Source: Pyropia haitanensis
Lineage: Eukaryota; Rhodophyta; Bangiophyceae; Bangiales; Bangiaceae
DNA: 64,000 bases
NCBI GenBank assembly: GCA_008729055.1
Contig: SDUX01000046.1
Coordinates: 65,567-129,566 of the forward strand
Reading direction: 5' to 3'
The position numbers were made by a program, and so were the translations under genes. Shown piece after piece: positions 63,414 to 64,000 of this stretch. The notes beneath the pieces are model-generated. The model did no database searches and was not told where the DNA came from. It saw nothing but the letters and a program-made list of their open reading frames with translations. The stretch's first letter is position 1, and the number at the start of each line of letters is the position of its first letter.

Positions 63414-64000
63414 GTGGACACCGGCGCTCCACAAAACACTCGTTGCATCCAACGGACGCGCCAACAAACGGGTCGGCCAACCACCCCATGCACGACGGTG
63501 CGGGTGGAACCTCGGACGTCGAGCGGGCGGATGTATGGCTGGAATAAAGGATGCGAGCGAATTCGGCCGCCGGAGCGCGTGCTGCATTGCTGTACACGCG
63601 AAAGTGGGCAAAAGTGGGCAACAGTGGGCAATTGTGGGTGAGAAGCGGCCTACCACCGCATGCACGACCGTGCGGGTCAAACCTAGGACATGGAGCGAGC
63701 GGATGTATGGCTGGAATAAAGGATGCGAGCAAATTCGGCCGCCGGAGCGCGTGCAGCATTGCTGTAGACGCAAAAGTGGGCAAAAGTGGGCAAAAGTGGG
63801 CAAAAGTGGGTAGGAAGTGGGTAAGAAGTGGGCAAAAAGTGGGCAAAAAGGGGGCCAAATTAGGACACAAATGGGCAATTGGGGGCAAGAAGTTTCCATA
63901 ACTGCAACGAAAATTGACGTGAAAGTCGCCAGAAAGTGGTCCAACAGTGGCCACAAAGTGCGCCCCGCCACCCAAACTGTCCACTGCGCGTTCCGCTCGT
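63414..64000. repeat. Most divergent unit at the right end of the window
   Basis: The anchor is changed to GTGGACACC and earlier bases also differ (AAAAGCATTCC for AAAACCATTCC). Module A has AACCTCGG, GAATTCGG and GCAATTGTGG; module B has CACCGCATG, GTGCGGGTC, CCTAGGACATGG, GAGCGAGCGG, GATGTATGG and GAGCAAATTCGG; the linker has GCAACGAAAATTGACGTG. The two modules differ at about 18 of 172 positions, and B keeps A-like bases at about eight sites where array B differs. GAATTC is present here and in the previous unit, whereas the typical unit has CCAATT at that place. The next unit begins at 63977. Confidence 0.9.

Larger units (their letters stand above)
1..64000. repeat. Head-to-tail satellite array, ~689-bp unit, about 93-94 copies
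   Basis: The same sequence recurs every 687-689 bases across the whole window, always in the same orientation. The anchor GTGGAAACC (unit position 127) falls at 127, 816, 1505, 2193, 2882, 3571, 4259 and so on to 62897, with a one-base variant at 63414. The window starts at the unit phase CTGTCCACTG and the same phase returns at 63977, so both ends lie inside repeat. Most copies differ from their neighbours at only a few positions. Three markers separate them: M1 (unit ~78-88), M2 (unit ~396-400, CTCCG, CTTCG or CTCG) and M3 (unit ~609-616, CCAAAACT, CCAAACT or CCATAACT). No gene or non-repeat island interrupts the array. Near-identity between neighbours is the usual sign of unequal exchange or gene conversion. 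Placing it in eukaryotic heterochromatin is inference; I do not recognise the satellite family or species. Confidence 0.99.

Noticed and set aside
1..64000. CRISPR array
   Set aside because: The period is 689 bp with no short conserved repeat separated by unique spacers, and no cas-like gene is present. The 10-bp decamers have no spacers.

Overview
The window is one uninterrupted tandem (satellite) array. A unit of about 689 bp, all copies in the same orientation, repeats from the first base to the last. I count 94 copies of one internal anchor (GTGGAAACC or a close variant, unit position 127), most of them 689, 688 or 687 bp apart. I find no protein-coding gene, RNA gene, transposon, CRISPR array or origin that I can support. 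Open frames occur on both strands, but they are by-products of the repeat. The first unit has 396 G+C in 689 bases (57.5%, counted by hand). An array of this size, with a nested internal duplication, local variant families and a decaying edge, fits a eukaryotic satellite (centromeric, subtelomeric or other heterochromatin). The species cannot be named from this sequence.

Unit layout, with the first unit (1-689) as reference: a non-duplicated head (1-186) with two CACGTG palindromes 30 bp apart and a nested dyad; module A (187-358); module B (359-530), an 87%-identical copy of A at an offset of exactly 172 bp; then a G/A-rich stretch and linker (531-689). Each module ends in a 10-bp minisatellite (GTGGGCAAAA-like). 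This gives four GGG runs with 7-base loops and A-tracts in step with the helix. The whole unit is close to four times the 172-bp offset.

Layout by region: 1-4500 regular copies; 4501-11220 the same unit with many 1-base indels, probably poor consensus; 11221-11520, 12260-13060 and 19207-19465 shrunken, patchwork copies; 13061-19206 regular copies with a run of five sharing one deletion; 19466-40800 very uniform copies; 40801-48300 copies mixing two linked variants, including a block repeated eight units later; 48301-54420 uniform copies; 54421-62896 an evolving variant family with a block repeated five units later; 62897-63413 a unit of only 517 bp with a single A/B hybrid module; 63414-64000 the most divergent copy. 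The divergence and the single-module unit suggest that the right end approaches an array boundary. The points of interest are how the array evolved and its possible DNA structures, not encoded genes.
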